From Afipia sp964384815 (lineage in GTDB: Bacteria; Pseudomonadota; Alphaproteobacteria; Rhizobiales; Xanthobacteraceae), in the NCBI GenBank assembly GCA_964384815.1, contig CAYLLZ010000003.1, positions 186,001 to 250,000 of the forward strand: a stretch of DNA of 64,000 nucleotides, written 5' to 3'. Positions 8,710-17,375 of the stretch are shown piece by piece (position 1 is the first letter of the stretch; every line of letters starts with the position of its first letter). The notes under the pieces were generated by a model, which ran no database searches, was not told the origin of the DNA, and saw only the letters and a list, made by a program, of their open reading frames with translations. A program made the position numbers and the translations under genes.

Positions 8710-11700
8710 TCAGATGGTCTGGACGTCGACGACGCCTGCCACCGCCTTCAAGGCGCCCGCGATCTGCGGCGAGACCGGAAAGCGCCCCGGCAGGCGCAAT
8801 TCCACCTCGGTCTGGAGATCGAGCATCATCACTAGCGTCACCTCACCTTGCGAACTCGACGGCGCGGAGACTGCCCCTGCATTGGGAAAACGGCCGGTGG
8901 TGCTGGCAGGTGCAAAACCCTGCGGCTGCGCGGTGAGACGCTTGTGGATCGATTCCAGCGGCTTGTCGTCGCGCACGAAGATCTTTAGCGCCATCGAGGT
9001 CTTGGCCGCCGCCTTGTCAAGCAGTTCGACGCTGTTGATGCGCGCGCGCACATCCTCGCCCTGCAGTTCGGCGGCGAGCTGCAGCAGCACCGCAAAGCCC
9101 GGCTCCAGCATCTCGCGGAACTGACCCAGCGTCTCGGAGAACAGCACCGCCTCGAAATGGCCGGTCGGGTCCGACAATCCGATGATGCCCATCTTGTTGC
9201 CGGTCTTGGTGCGGCGCTCCATGCGCGAGACCACCGTCGCGGCGACCTTGCCCGCGGTGCGGCCGTTCTTCACCGCGCTGGAGAATTCCGCCCATGACTG
9301 CACGTTGAGGCGCTTGAGCACGACTTTGTAGTCGTCGAGCGGATGGCCCGAGAGGAAGAATCCGATCGCATCATATTCGCGCCGCAGCTTCTCGGCCGGC
9401 AGCCACGGCTCGATCGCCGGCAGGATGATCGAGGGTGCATCGGCCATGCCGCCGAACATGTCGTTCTGGCCAGAGGCCGATGCCTCGTGGTCGCGCTGGC
9501 AAGCGGCGAGAATGGCATCGGCGCCGGCGAACACCGCCGCGCGATTGGGATTGAGCGTGTCGAACGCGCCCGCCGCGGCAAGGCTTTCCAGCACGCGCTT
9601 GTTGATCGCCCGCGGCGAGACGCGCGAGGCGAAGTCGGCAAGCGAGGTGAACGCGCCGCCATTCTCTCGCGCCTCGACGATCATCTCGACCGCCTGACTG
9701 CCGACGCCCTTCAGCGCCGCCAGCGCGTAATGGATGGTGTTGCCGCTGACCGTGAAGGTCGCGCCGGACTGGTTGATCGACGGCGGCTCGACCTTGATAC
9801 CGAGCCGCTGCGCCTCGGCGCGAAATTCGGAGAGCTTGTCCGTGTTGTTCATGTCGAGCGTCATCGACGCGGCAATGAACTCGACCGGATAATGCGCCTT
9901 CATGTAGGCGGTCTGGTACGACACCAGCGCGTAGGCGGCGGCGTGGCTCTTGTTGAAGCCATAGTCGGCGAACTTGGCGAGCAGTTCGAAAATGGTCTGC
10001 GCCTGATCCTTCGGCACCTGGTGCTGGACCGCGCCACCGACGAAAATTTCGCGCTGCTTGTCCATCTCCGCGCGGATCTTCTTGCCCATCGCGCGGCGCA
10101 GCAGGTCGGCGTCGCCCAGCGAATAGCCGGCCATCACCTGCGCGATCTGCATCACCTGCTCCTGATAAATGATGACGCCGAAGGTTTCCTTGAGAATCGG
10201 CTCCAGCATCGGATGCAGATATTCCGGCTCCTCCTCGCCATGCTTGCGCGCGCAATAGGTCGGGATGTTCGCCATCGGGCCCGGGCGATAGAGCGCGACT
10301 AGCGCGATGATGTCCTCGAAGCGGTCGGGTCGCATGTCCTGCAACGCGCGCCGCATGCCCTGACTTTCAACCTGGAACACGCCGACCACATCGCCGCGCG
10401 TCAGCATCTCGAAGGTTTCTTTATCGTCGAGCGGCAACTTGGCGAGATCGATGTGAACGTCACGCTGCTTGAGCAGCTTTACCGCGACGTCGAGCACGGT
10501 CAGCGTCTTGAGGCCGAGGAAGTCGAACTTGACGAGACCGGCCGGCTCGACCCACTTCATGTTGAACTGGGTCACCGGCATGTCGGATTTCGGATCGCGA
10601 TACATCGGCACGAGATCGGACAGCGGCCGGTCGCCGATCACGATGCCGGCGGCGTGGGTCGAGGCGTGGCGGGTCAGGCCTTCGAGCTTCTGCGCGATAT
10701 CGAACGCGCGGGCGACCACCGGGTCTTCTTCCGCGAACGCCTGCAATTTCGGCTCGCCCGCGATCGCCGCCGCCAGCGTCACCGGCGCGGCCGGATTCTG
10801 CGGCACCAGCTTGGTCAGCTTGTCGACCTGCCCGTAAGGCATCTGCAGCACGCGGCCGACGTCGCGCAGCACGCCGCGAGCCTGCAACGTACCGAAGGTG
10901 ATGATCTGGCCGACCTGATCGCGGCCGTAGCGTTCCTGCACGTAGCGGATCACCTCGCCGCGACGGTCCTGGCAGAAGTCGATGTCGAAGTCCGGCATCG
11001 ACACGCGCTCGGGATTGAGGAAGCGCTCGAACAGCAGACCAAAGCGCAGCGGATCGAGATCGGTGATGGTGAGCGCATAAGCCACGAGCGAGCCCGCGCC
11101 TGAACCACGCCCCGGCCCCACCGGAATGCCCTGCGACTTCGCCCATTTGATGAAGTCGGAGACGATGAGAAAGTAGCCGGCATAGGTCATGCGGCTGATG
11201 ACATCGAGTTCGAACGACAGCCGCTGGCGATAGTTTTCTTCCGACAGGTTTGGTGCGAGGCCGTGCTTGGCGAGCCGGTGCGCCAGCCCCTCCTCCGCCT
11301 GATGGCGCAGCTCGGCGGCCTCCTCCGCATGGGCGTTGGCAGCATCGCCCTCGCCGCGGGTGAAGCGTGGCAGGATCGGCTTGCGGGTGCGCGGCCGGAA
11401 CGAGCAGCGCTCGGCAATCTCGACCGTAGACGCCAGCGCCTCGGGCAGATCGGCAAACAGCACCGCCATCTCGGCGCGGGTCTTGAAGCGATGATCGGGG
11501 GTGAGCTGGGCGCGGTCGGTGTCGGCGACCAGCCGGCCGCCGGAAATGCACAGCAGCGCGTCGTGTGCTTCGTAATCCTCGACGGTTGCGAAATACGGCT
11601 CGTTGGTCGCCACCAGCGGCAGGCCGGTGCGATAGGCGAGATCGATCAGCGCCGGTTCGATCCGCCGCTCGCGGTCGAGGTTATGGCGCTGCAATTCGAC

Positions 11701-12225
11701 ATAGAGCCGGTCGCCGAACAGCGCCTGCAACTGCCCGCAGCGGGCGGCGGCAAGCGCGGCATGATCGGCGGCGAAAGCGCGCGAGATCGGCCCGTCCGGA
11801 CCGCCGGTCAGCGCGATCAGCCCGGCGCTCTCGCCTTCCAGCCAGTCGATCTTGATATGCGGCTGCTCGTTGACCGGCGTCTCGAGGAAGGCGCGGGAGT
11901 TGAGCCGCATCAGGCTGCGATAGCCCTCCTCGCGCGCCGCGAGCAGCACGATGCGGGCGGGCGCGAGATCGGCGACATTGCGGGCTTTCGGGTCCTGATC
12001 GCCGAAATCTACCGCCAGCGCGCAACCGACGATCGGCTGGATGCCGGAGGCCGCCATCTTGTCGGAGAATTCCAGCGCGCCGAACATGTTGTCGGTGTCG
12101 GTGAGCGCCAGCGCCGGCTGGCGGTCGGCCTTGGCCAACTCACCGAGCTTGGCGATCTTGATCGCGCCTTGCAGCAGCGAATACGCCGAGTGGACGTGCA
12201 GGTGGACGAATCCGGCGTTCGGCAT
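8710..12225 (-). CDS. dnaE: DNA polymerase III alpha subunit, replicative
   Basis: Catalytic subunit of the chromosomal replicase. Start ATG at 12225 (MPNAGFVHLHVHSAYSLLQG), giving 1171 residues; the ORF could be extended 21 residues but those are not family-like. The N-terminal PHP domain shows HLHVHSAYS. The palm carries the acidic motif MPDFDIDF, and the C-terminal part holds helix-hairpin-helix and OB-fold regions. Length and the lack of imuA/imuB nearby mark it as replicative DnaE1, not the SOS-induced DnaE2. In related genomes dnaE usually follows lolD directly; here about 1.2 kb of other genes lie between. Confidence 0.96.
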   Translation of the reverse strand: MPNAGFVHLHVHSAYSLLQGAIKIAKLGELAKADRQPALALTDTDNMFGALEFSDKMAASGIQPIVGCALAVDFGDQDPKARNVADLAPARIVLLAAREEGYRSLMRLNSRAFLETPVNEQPHIKIDWLEGESAGLIALTGGPDGPISRAFAADHAALAAARCGQLQALFGDRLYVELQRHNLDRERRIEPALIDLAYRTGLPLVATNEPYFATVEDYEAHDALLCISGGRLVADTDRAQLTPDHRFKTRAEMAVLFADLPEALASTVEIAERCSFRPRTRKPILPRFTRGEGDAANAHAEEAAELRHQAEEGLAHRLAKHGLAPNLSEENYRQRLSFELDVISRMTYAGYFLIVSDFIKWAKSQGIPVGPGRGSGAGSLVAYALTITDLDPLRFGLLFERFLNPERVSMPDFDIDFCQDRRGEVIRYVQERYGRDQVGQIITFGTLQARGVLRDVGRVLQMPYGQVDKLTKLVPQNPAAPVTLAAAIAGEPKLQAFAEEDPVVARAFDIAQKLEGLTRHASTHAAGIVIGDRPLSDLVPMYRDPKSDMPVTQFNMKWVEPAGLVKFDFLGLKTLTVLDVAVKLLKQRDVHIDLAKLPLDDKETFEMLTRGDVVGVFQVESQGMRRALQDMRPDRFEDIIALVALYRPGPMANIPTYCARKHGEEEPEYLHPMLEPILKETFGVIIYQEQVMQIAQVMAGYSLGDADLLRRAMGKKIRAEMDKQREIFVGGAVQHQVPKDQAQTIFELLAKFADYGFNKSHAAAYALVSYQTAYMKAHYPVEFIAASMTLDMNNTDKLSEFRAEAQRLGIKVEPPSINQSGATFTVSGNTIHYALAALKGVGSQAVEMIVEARENGGAFTSLADFASRVSPRAINKRVLESLAAAGAFDTLNPNRAAVFAGADAILAACQRDHEASASGQNDMFGGMADAPSIILPAIEPWLPAEKLRREYDAIGFFLSGHPLDDYKVVLKRLNVQSWAEFSSAVKNGRTAGKVAATVVSRMERRTKTGNKMGIIGLSDPTGHFEAVLFSETLGQFREMLEPGFAVLLQLAAELQGEDVRARINSVELLDKAAAKTSMALKIFVRDDKPLESIHKRLTAQPQGFAPASTTGRFPNAGAVSAPSSSQGEVTLVMMLDLQTEVELRLPGRFPVSPQIAGALKAVAGVVDVQTI

Positions 12226-12302
12226 GACGGCTTCTTGGCTCTGAAGGTGGGTGGGATCGCGCCGGCAGACCGACTCGTGTCCCATCATACCCCAGACATC
12301 GC

Positions 12303-12357
12303 GGCTGACAGTCCCTGGTGCGGCGCTGTCAGCCTTATCCCCAGCGTCGCCGGGGAT
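12303..12357 (-). repeat. Two consecutive hairpins upstream of dnaE
   Basis: Perfect inverted repeat GGCTGACAG (12303-12311) / CTGTCAGCC (12326-12334), then ATCCCC (12337-12342) / GGGGAT (12352-12357). They lie between the 32-residue membrane protein and dnaE. Neither is followed by a T-run on the minus strand, so they are more likely leader structure or a Rho-dependent stop region than an intrinsic terminator. Confidence 0.4.
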
Positions 12358-12367
12358 ATCAAAGCTC

Positions 12368-12466
12368 CTAGAGCTGGGGGATCACCTGCGCCCAGACCGC
12401 GACGGTCCCGACAAACAGAACGATCGATGTCAGCGCCGCAGCCTCTTCCACAAAGGTCTTCAACAT
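12368..12466 (-). CDS. 32-residue single-pass membrane protein under a LexA-type promoter
   Basis: A short ORF: ATG at 12466, TAG at 12368-12370. It has a good ribosome site (GAGGAG at 12475-12480, 8-base spacer). The product begins MLKTFVEEAAALTSIVLF and ends in VWAQVIPQL, with one hydrophobic segment at about residues 11-28 after an acidic N-terminal turn. A sigma70-like promoter 40-80 bases upstream is overlapped by two LexA boxes. Size, single membrane segment and SOS control recall SidA, the 29-residue SOS-induced inner-membrane division inhibitor of Caulobacter, but I see no way to prove homology from such a short sequence. Function is inference. Confidence 0.65.
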   Translation of the reverse strand: MLKTFVEEAAALTSIVLFVGTVAVWAQVIPQL

Positions 12467-12503
12467 GGCCGATGCTCCTCTGATTACCCGACAGGACTCA
12501 CTA

Positions 12504-12545
12504 GAACATATAAGGAACATAGTTCTGTTTTTGTTCTTTGGTCAA
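12504..12545 (-). promoter_or_regulatory. Promoter overlapped by two LexA (SOS) boxes
   Basis: On the minus strand TTGACC (12540-12545), 18-base spacer, TATGTT (12516-12521). Two exact alphaproteobacterial LexA boxes GTTC-N7-GTTC are present: 12522-12536 (fills the spacer; read on the plus strand) and 12504-12518 (overlaps and follows the -10; read on the minus strand). LexA bound here would block the promoter fully. Transcription would start near 12509, 43 bases before the small membrane-protein ATG. Confidence 0.75.
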
Positions 12546-12711
12546 GCACTCTGCACAGGGCGGCCAAAACAGCCCTAACAAAAGGTAACGGGTTGAAAGT
12601 CCGGGCCGGAAATGAACTTCTCGCCCGAACGTGTGTTGACGTGGAACCGGGAGCGGTTACAGGGACAGAGTCCCGGACGCGGTTTTGAGTCCCGGTTCCA
12701 TGGAGATGACA

Positions 12712-12975
12712 ATGCGCAGCCTGTTTTTCGCCCTCATGGCCTTCGGCATCCTCGCGGGCGGGTCGCCGACACCGGCCGAGGCGCGTGATTATCCGTTCTG
12801 CATCCTGGGACGCGACTATGCGTCTCCACTCGGCGATTGCAGCTATCCGACCTATGCGGCCTGCAAGGCGGCAGCCTCCGGCCGTTACGCCTATTGCCAG
12901 CAGAATCCGTTTTATTACCGCGAGGACTATGACGCCCCGCGCCGGCCGCGCCGCGGCTATCGGAACAGCTACTGA
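12712..12975 (+). CDS. Secreted DUF3551 family protein
   Basis: 87 residues from the ATG at 12712, which has GGAGA six bases upstream; an upstream ATG at 12700 is possible. Signal peptide to about residue 24 (ends TPAEA). The mature part has the DUF3551 pattern: DYPFC at its start, CSYPTYAACKAAASGRYAYC with regularly spaced cysteines, then QNPFYY. The C-terminus is Arg-rich. DUF3551 proteins are small exported Cys proteins of unknown role, abundant in Bradyrhizobium relatives. It overlaps the next paralogue by one base. Confidence 0.85.
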   Translation: MRSLFFALMAFGILAGGSPTPAEARDYPFCILGRDYASPLGDCSYPTYAACKAAASGRYAYCQQNPFYYREDYDAPRRPRRGYRNSY

Positions 12976-13382
12976 TGATGGCCCCGATGGCGCGGACATT
13001 TACCGTCCGGCGACTGGCCGGGACGTTGCGCCTGCTGCTCCTGCCGCTGGCGCTCGGCACAACGTTTGTCGCGGCCGACACCTCGCCGGCCAAGGCGGAG
13101 ATCGACTACCCCTACTGCCTGCGGGTTTACACCTTTCGCGATTTTTATAACGACTGCAGCTATTCCACGATGGCGCAGTGCCGGATGAGCGCCTCCGGGC
13201 GGTCGGCCGAGTGCTATCGCGATCCGTTCTATGCAGGACCGCCGGGCAGCGCCTATGTCGTGAGAAAACCGCGCTTCGTGCCCGACCTGTCGGACGGCCC
13301 GGACAGCCCCTATTACGTGCCGCCACAGCCGCGTTCGAAGAAGCAGCATCACCGCACCAAGCGGCGGCATCACAAGAACTGA
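12975..13382 (+). CDS. Secreted DUF3551 family protein, second copy
   Basis: 135 residues with a signal peptide (hydrophobic LRLLLLPLALG, cut near AKA). The mature part has the same Cys pattern as its neighbour (IDYPYC, CSYSTMAQCRMSASGR, ECYRDPFY) and a basic, His/Lys-rich C-terminal tail. The start ATG overlaps the previous stop (TGATG), so the two are translated together. The pair looks like a tandem duplication. It sits between lolD and dnaE, both on the other strand. Function unknown. Confidence 0.82.
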   Translation: MMAPMARTFTVRRLAGTLRLLLLPLALGTTFVAADTSPAKAEIDYPYCLRVYTFRDFYNDCSYSTMAQCRMSASGRSAECYRDPFYAGPPGSAYVVRKPRFVPDLSDGPDSPYYVPPQPRSKKQHHRTKRRHHKN

Positions 13383-13391
13383 CGAGTCGTC

Positions 13392-14090
13392 CTAGTCCAG
13401 TTCGATGACCTGACCGTCCGCGAGAGACACGCGGCGGTCCATCCGCGCAGCAAGATCCATGTTGTGGGTGGCGATCAGCATCGCCACCTGGGTCGCGCGC
13501 ACAAGCTGCATCAGCGCCTTGAAGACATAATCGGCCGTATGCGGATCAAGATTACCGGTCGGCTCGTCGGCGAACAGCACACGCGGCGCATTGGCCACCG
13601 CGCGGGCGATGGCGACGCGCTGCTGCTCGCCGCCCGACAATTCCGCCGGCCGGTGACCGATACGGTCGCCGAGGCCGAGATAGGCCAGAATTTCCTTGGA
13701 GCGCTGCACCGTCTCCTTGCGCGAGAGGCCGCGGATCATCTGCGGCATCATCACGTTCTCGAGCGCCGAGAATTCCGGCAGCAGGCGATGCGACTGATAG
13801 ACGAAACCGATCTCGGTGCGCCGGATCCGGGTGCGCTCCGCATCCGACAGGCCCGAGGTCGCGGCGCCGCCGATATAGACCTCGCCCTCGTCGGGCTGCT
13901 CCAGCAATCCGGCGATATGCAGCAGCGTCGATTTGCCGGTGCCCGACGGCGCGACCAGCGCCACCGACTGCCCGGCCCACAGCGCGAGCTGCGCATTGTC
14001 GAGAATGGTCAGGGTGTCCTCGCCCTGCCGATAGCGACGGTGGATGCGGTGCAGAAACACCACCGGCGCGTCATTGTCCCCCTGCTCCAT
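13392..14090 (-). CDS. lolD: Lipoprotein-releasing ABC transporter ATPase
   Basis: ATPase of the LolCDE-type complex that extracts lipoproteins from the inner membrane. 232 residues from the ATG at 14090 (MEQGDNDAPVVF). Walker A APSGTGKST, signature LSGGEQQRVAIARA, Walker B VLFADEPTGNLD and the H-loop IATHNMD are intact. It lies five bases after the permease gene lolC; substrate assignment rests on that pairing and on synteny. Confidence 0.92.
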   Translation of the reverse strand: MEQGDNDAPVVFLHRIHRRYRQGEDTLTILDNAQLALWAGQSVALVAPSGTGKSTLLHIAGLLEQPDEGEVYIGGAATSGLSDAERTRIRRTEIGFVYQSHRLLPEFSALENVMMPQMIRGLSRKETVQRSKEILAYLGLGDRIGHRPAELSGGEQQRVAIARAVANAPRVLFADEPTGNLDPHTADYVFKALMQLVRATQVAMLIATHNMDLAARMDRRVSLADGQVIELD

Positions 14091-14095
14091 GGTGC

Positions 14096-15364
14096 TCACT
14101 CGTACCTCAACGCCTCGATGGGGTCGAGCCGCGCCGCCCGCCATGACGGGTAAAGCGTCGCAAGGAACGACAGTGTCAGCGCCATGATGACCACGGCGGC
14201 GGTCTCGCCGGCATCGATCTCGGCCGGCAGCTTGGACAGGAAGTACAGTTCGGGCGAGAACAGTTCGGTGTTGGTGAGCCAGGACACGAACTGGCGGATC
14301 GACTCGATGTTCATGCAGACCACCAGTCCGAGCAGGAAACCGACCAGCGTGCCGACCACGCCGATCGCCGCGCCGGTGATCAGGAACACCCGCATGATCG
14401 AACCTTGCGTCGCGCCCATGGTGCGCAGGATGGCAATGTCGCTGCCCTTGTCCTTCACCAGCATGATCAGGCCGGAGATGATGTTGAGCGCCGCGACCAG
14501 CACGATCAGCGTGAGGATCAGGAACATCACGTTGCGCTCGACCTGAAGCGCGTTGAAGAACGTCGCGTTGCGCTGGCGCCAGTCGACCAGGAAGATCGGC
14601 CGGCCGGCCGCTTCGGTCACCGCCTTGCGGTAGACATCGATCTTGTCGGGATTGTCCGTATAGATCTCGATCGACGTCACGTCGTTGTTGCGGTTGAAGT
14701 AGGCTTGGGACTCGATGAGCGGCATGAACACGAATGCCGAATCGTATTCCGACATGCCGATCTCGAACACCGCGGCGACCTTGTAGGGCTTGATGCGCGG
14801 GGTCGTGCCCATCGGCGTCACCGCGCCGCGCGGCGCGACCAGCGTCAGGGTGTCGCCCGCGCGCAGCGATAACTGGTCGGCGAGACGGCGGCCGATCGCC
14901 ACCCCCTGCCCTTCGTCGAAGCCTTCAAGCGTGCCCTGCTTGATGTTCTTGGCGATCGAGGTGAGGCTGTTGAGGTCGGCGGCGCGGATGCCGCGTACCA
15001 GCACGCCGGCGGCATTGAACGGCGAGGACGCCAGCGCCTGCCCTTCGACAATCGGCGCGGCAAGACGAATGCCCTGCACGTTGTTGATGCGGTCAGCGAC
15101 TTCCTTCCAGTCGGTCAGCGGCGATTCCAGCGGCTGGACCAGAAGATGGCCGTTGAGGCCGAGAATCTTGTCGAGCAGTTCCTTGCGGAAGCCGTTCATC
15201 ACCGCCATCACGATGATGAGGGTGGCAACGCCGAGCATGATGCCGAGGAACGAGAAGCCGGCGATGACCGAGATGAACCCTTCTTTCCGCCGGGCCCTGA
15301 GATAGCGGGCCGAAATCAGCCACTCGAAAGGGGCGAAAGGCGCGGTCCGAACTGGCTCACTCAT
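14096..15364 (-). CDS. lolC: Lipoprotein-releasing ABC transporter permease (LolC/E family)
   Basis: 422 residues. N-terminal ARYLRARRKEGFISVI and the first membrane helix at about residues 28-52, a large periplasmic domain (about 55-275), then three C-terminal helices, the FtsX/MacB-type layout. Alphaproteobacteria often have a single LolC/E-type permease that works as a homodimer; only one permease gene is present here. Start ATG at 15364. It follows proS, usual in Rhizobiales. Confidence 0.93.
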   Translation of the reverse strand: MSEPVRTAPFAPFEWLISARYLRARRKEGFISVIAGFSFLGIMLGVATLIIVMAVMNGFRKELLDKILGLNGHLLVQPLESPLTDWKEVADRINNVQGIRLAAPIVEGQALASSPFNAAGVLVRGIRAADLNSLTSIAKNIKQGTLEGFDEGQGVAIGRRLADQLSLRAGDTLTLVAPRGAVTPMGTTPRIKPYKVAAVFEIGMSEYDSAFVFMPLIESQAYFNRNNDVTSIEIYTDNPDKIDVYRKAVTEAAGRPIFLVDWRQRNATFFNALQVERNVMFLILTLIVLVAALNIISGLIMLVKDKGSDIAILRTMGATQGSIMRVFLITGAAIGVVGTLVGFLLGLVVCMNIESIRQFVSWLTNTELFSPELYFLSKLPAEIDAGETAAVVIMALTLSFLATLYPSWRAARLDPIEALRYE

Positions 15365-15450
15365 GTGTTCTTATCCATCGCCCGGCGTCTCACACGATTC
15401 GGGCGAATTGTAGTCTCGCGCGAACCGATCCGCGACCTGAGAGGTTGCGA

Positions 15451-16770
15451 TTACTGTGTAAATCGCTTCAGCGTCTCGTCCAGGCTGAGGAATTCACGGC
15501 TGCCGTCGCTGCGCTTCTTGATCTCGACCTTGCCCTCGGCCAGCCCCTTCGGCCCGATCAGGACCTGCCAGGGAATGCCGATCAGATCGGCGGTGGCGAA
15601 CTTGGCCCCCGGCCGCTGGTCGGTGTCGTCATAGAGCACATCGACGCCCTTCGCGGTCAGCGCGGCGTAGAGCTTCTCACAGGCGGCGTTGGTGTCCTCG
15701 CCGCCCTGCTTGAGATTGAGGATCGCGACGCGGAACGGCGCCACCGCCTCCGGCCACTTGATGCCGGCCTCGTCGTGGCAGGCCTCGATGATCGCACCGA
15801 CCAGACGCGAGACGCCGACGCCATAGGAGCCGCCATGGACCGGCCGCTCGGCACCGTCGGCGCCGGAGACCAGCGCCTTCATGCTGTCGGAATATTTGGT
15901 GCCGAAATAGAAGATCTGGCCGACCTCGATGCCACGTGTCTGCACCCGCTTGTCCGCCGGCACCTCGCTCTCGTAGCGCGCCGCGTCATGGACGTCCTCG
16001 GTGGCCGCATAGAGACTGGTCCACTGCTTGATGATCGGCGTCAGATCGCCATCGTAATCGACGCCCTCGTCCGGGATCGGCAGATCGAGCACGTCCTTGT
16101 TGCAGAACACGCCGGACTCGCCGGTCTCGGCCAGCACGATGAACTCGTGGGACAGATCGCCGCCGATCGGCCCGGTCTCGGCGCGCATCGGAATGGCCTT
16201 GAGGCCCATGCGCGCGAAGGTGCGCAGGTAGGCCACAAACATCTTGTTGTAGGACAGCCGCGCCGCCGCCTCGTCGATGTCGAATGAATAGGCGTCCTTC
16301 ATCAGGAATTCGCGGCCGCGCATCACGCCGAAACGTGGACGCTGCTCGTCGCGGAATTTCCATTGGATATGATAGAGATTGAGCGGCAGGTTCCGGTACG
16401 ACTTCACGTAGGCCCGGAAGATCTCCGTGATCATCTCCTCATTGGTCGGCCCGTACAGCAGTTCGCGCTTGTGGCGATCGGCGATGCGCAGCATCTCCGG
16501 ACCATAGGCATCGTAACGGCCGCTCTCGCGCCACAGATCGGCAAGCTGCAGCGTCGGCATCAGAAGCTCGATAGCGCCGGCGCGATTCTGCTCCTCGCGC
16601 ACGATCTGCTCGATCTTCTTCAGCACCCGCAAGCCCAGCGGCAGCCAGGCATAGATACCCGCGGCCTCCTGCCGCAGCATGCCGGCGCGCAGCATCAGCC
16701 GGTGGGAGACGATTTCTGCCTCTTTCGGAGTTTCCTTGAGAATGGGCAGGAAGAAACGCGACAATCGCAT
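15451..16770 (-). CDS. proS: Prolyl-tRNA synthetase, short alphaproteobacterial form
   Basis: Charges tRNA-Pro. The ATG at 16770 (MRLSRFFLPILKETPKEAEI) gives 439 residues; the 50-residue upstream extension is not family-like. Class II motifs are visible: IEQIVREEQNRAGAIELLMPTLQ (motif 1 region), RNLPLNLYHIQWKFRDEQRPRFG (motif 2) and the C-terminal GSYGVGVSRLVGA (motif 3). The approximately 180-residue editing insertion of E. coli-type ProS is absent, as expected for this group. The usual upstream neighbour DUF1467 lies 5 kb away because of the inserted copper-type operon. Confidence 0.95.
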   Translation of the reverse strand: MRLSRFFLPILKETPKEAEIVSHRLMLRAGMLRQEAAGIYAWLPLGLRVLKKIEQIVREEQNRAGAIELLMPTLQLADLWRESGRYDAYGPEMLRIADRHKRELLYGPTNEEMITEIFRAYVKSYRNLPLNLYHIQWKFRDEQRPRFGVMRGREFLMKDAYSFDIDEAAARLSYNKMFVAYLRTFARMGLKAIPMRAETGPIGGDLSHEFIVLAETGESGVFCNKDVLDLPIPDEGVDYDGDLTPIIKQWTSLYAATEDVHDAARYESEVPADKRVQTRGIEVGQIFYFGTKYSDSMKALVSGADGAERPVHGGSYGVGVSRLVGAIIEACHDEAGIKWPEAVAPFRVAILNLKQGGEDTNAACEKLYAALTAKGVDVLYDDTDQRPGAKFATADLIGIPWQVLIGPKGLAEGKVEIKKRSDGSREFLSLDETLKRFTQ

Positions 16771-16886
16771 GGGAAAGGCTCGGGGAATCGGAGGAACGGA
16801 ACAGCCCGTCACTGAAACCGGATTGCCCGGCAAAACACAAGGGTGACGGCCTGCCGGGCCGGCTTCCCGATCCCCTGCCTGCCGTC

Positions 16887-17375
16887 CTACTTGGCGCCCG
16901 CGTCCTGGGCGGCGGACCATTTCTCCAGATCGGGGATGTCGGCAGTTCCTTCCAGCGTGGTGATCGAGCCATCCCGGGCCACCAGCAAGGTGCGCGGGAT
17001 CTCGCCCTGCCAGTTCGGATCGATCTCAAAGCGCAGCCGCTCGGCAAAGCCGCCGAAGATCCAGTTCTCCGCAGGTCCCAGCCCGGCCTTGTCGAGCATC
17101 GTCTGCGCTGCCGCCGGAAGGTTGGGCACGAGGTCGGCGCTGATGGTCACCATGTCGATGCCCGGATGCTTCTTCATGAAGGCGCCGAGCAGCGGCAACT
17201 CGACCTTGCACGGACCGCAGGTGACGCCCCAGAAGTGCACGATGGTCGGCCGCCCCTGATGGGCTTTCAGGATCGTCTGCCAGCTTCCGCGCTCGAATTG
17301 CTTCAGCGCATTCCCCGCCGGAGCGACCGATAACAGCGCGAGCAAGAATCCGGCCGCGAGCCACGCCCGTTTCAT
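16887..17375 (-). CDS. TlpA-like periplasmic thioredoxin (last gene of the copper-type operon)
   Basis: 162 residues from the ATG at 17375. Signal peptide to about residue 23. Thioredoxin fold with VHFWGVTCGPCKVELP; Cys53 and Cys56 are the redox pair. TlpA-like proteins reduce disulfides in the periplasm, for example in copper chaperones and cytochrome oxidase assembly factors. The start overlaps the stop of the upstream BNR protein (ATGA), so translation is coupled. The context suggests it reduces the many Cys residues of that partner or delivered copper; this is inference. Confidence 0.85.
   Translation of the reverse strand: MKRAWLAAGFLLALLSVAPAGNALKQFERGSWQTILKAHQGRPTIVHFWGVTCGPCKVELPLLGAFMKKHPGIDMVTISADLVPNLPAAAQTMLDKAGLGPAENWIFGGFAERLRFEIDPNWQGEIPRTLLVARDGSITTLEGTADIPDLEKWSAAQDAGAK

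Noticed and set aside
8710..12225. dnaE as the SOS-induced error-prone DnaE2, given the LexA boxes upstream
   Set aside because: Length, lolD/proS synteny and absence of imuA/imuB point to the replicative enzyme; the boxes belong to the small membrane-protein promoter.
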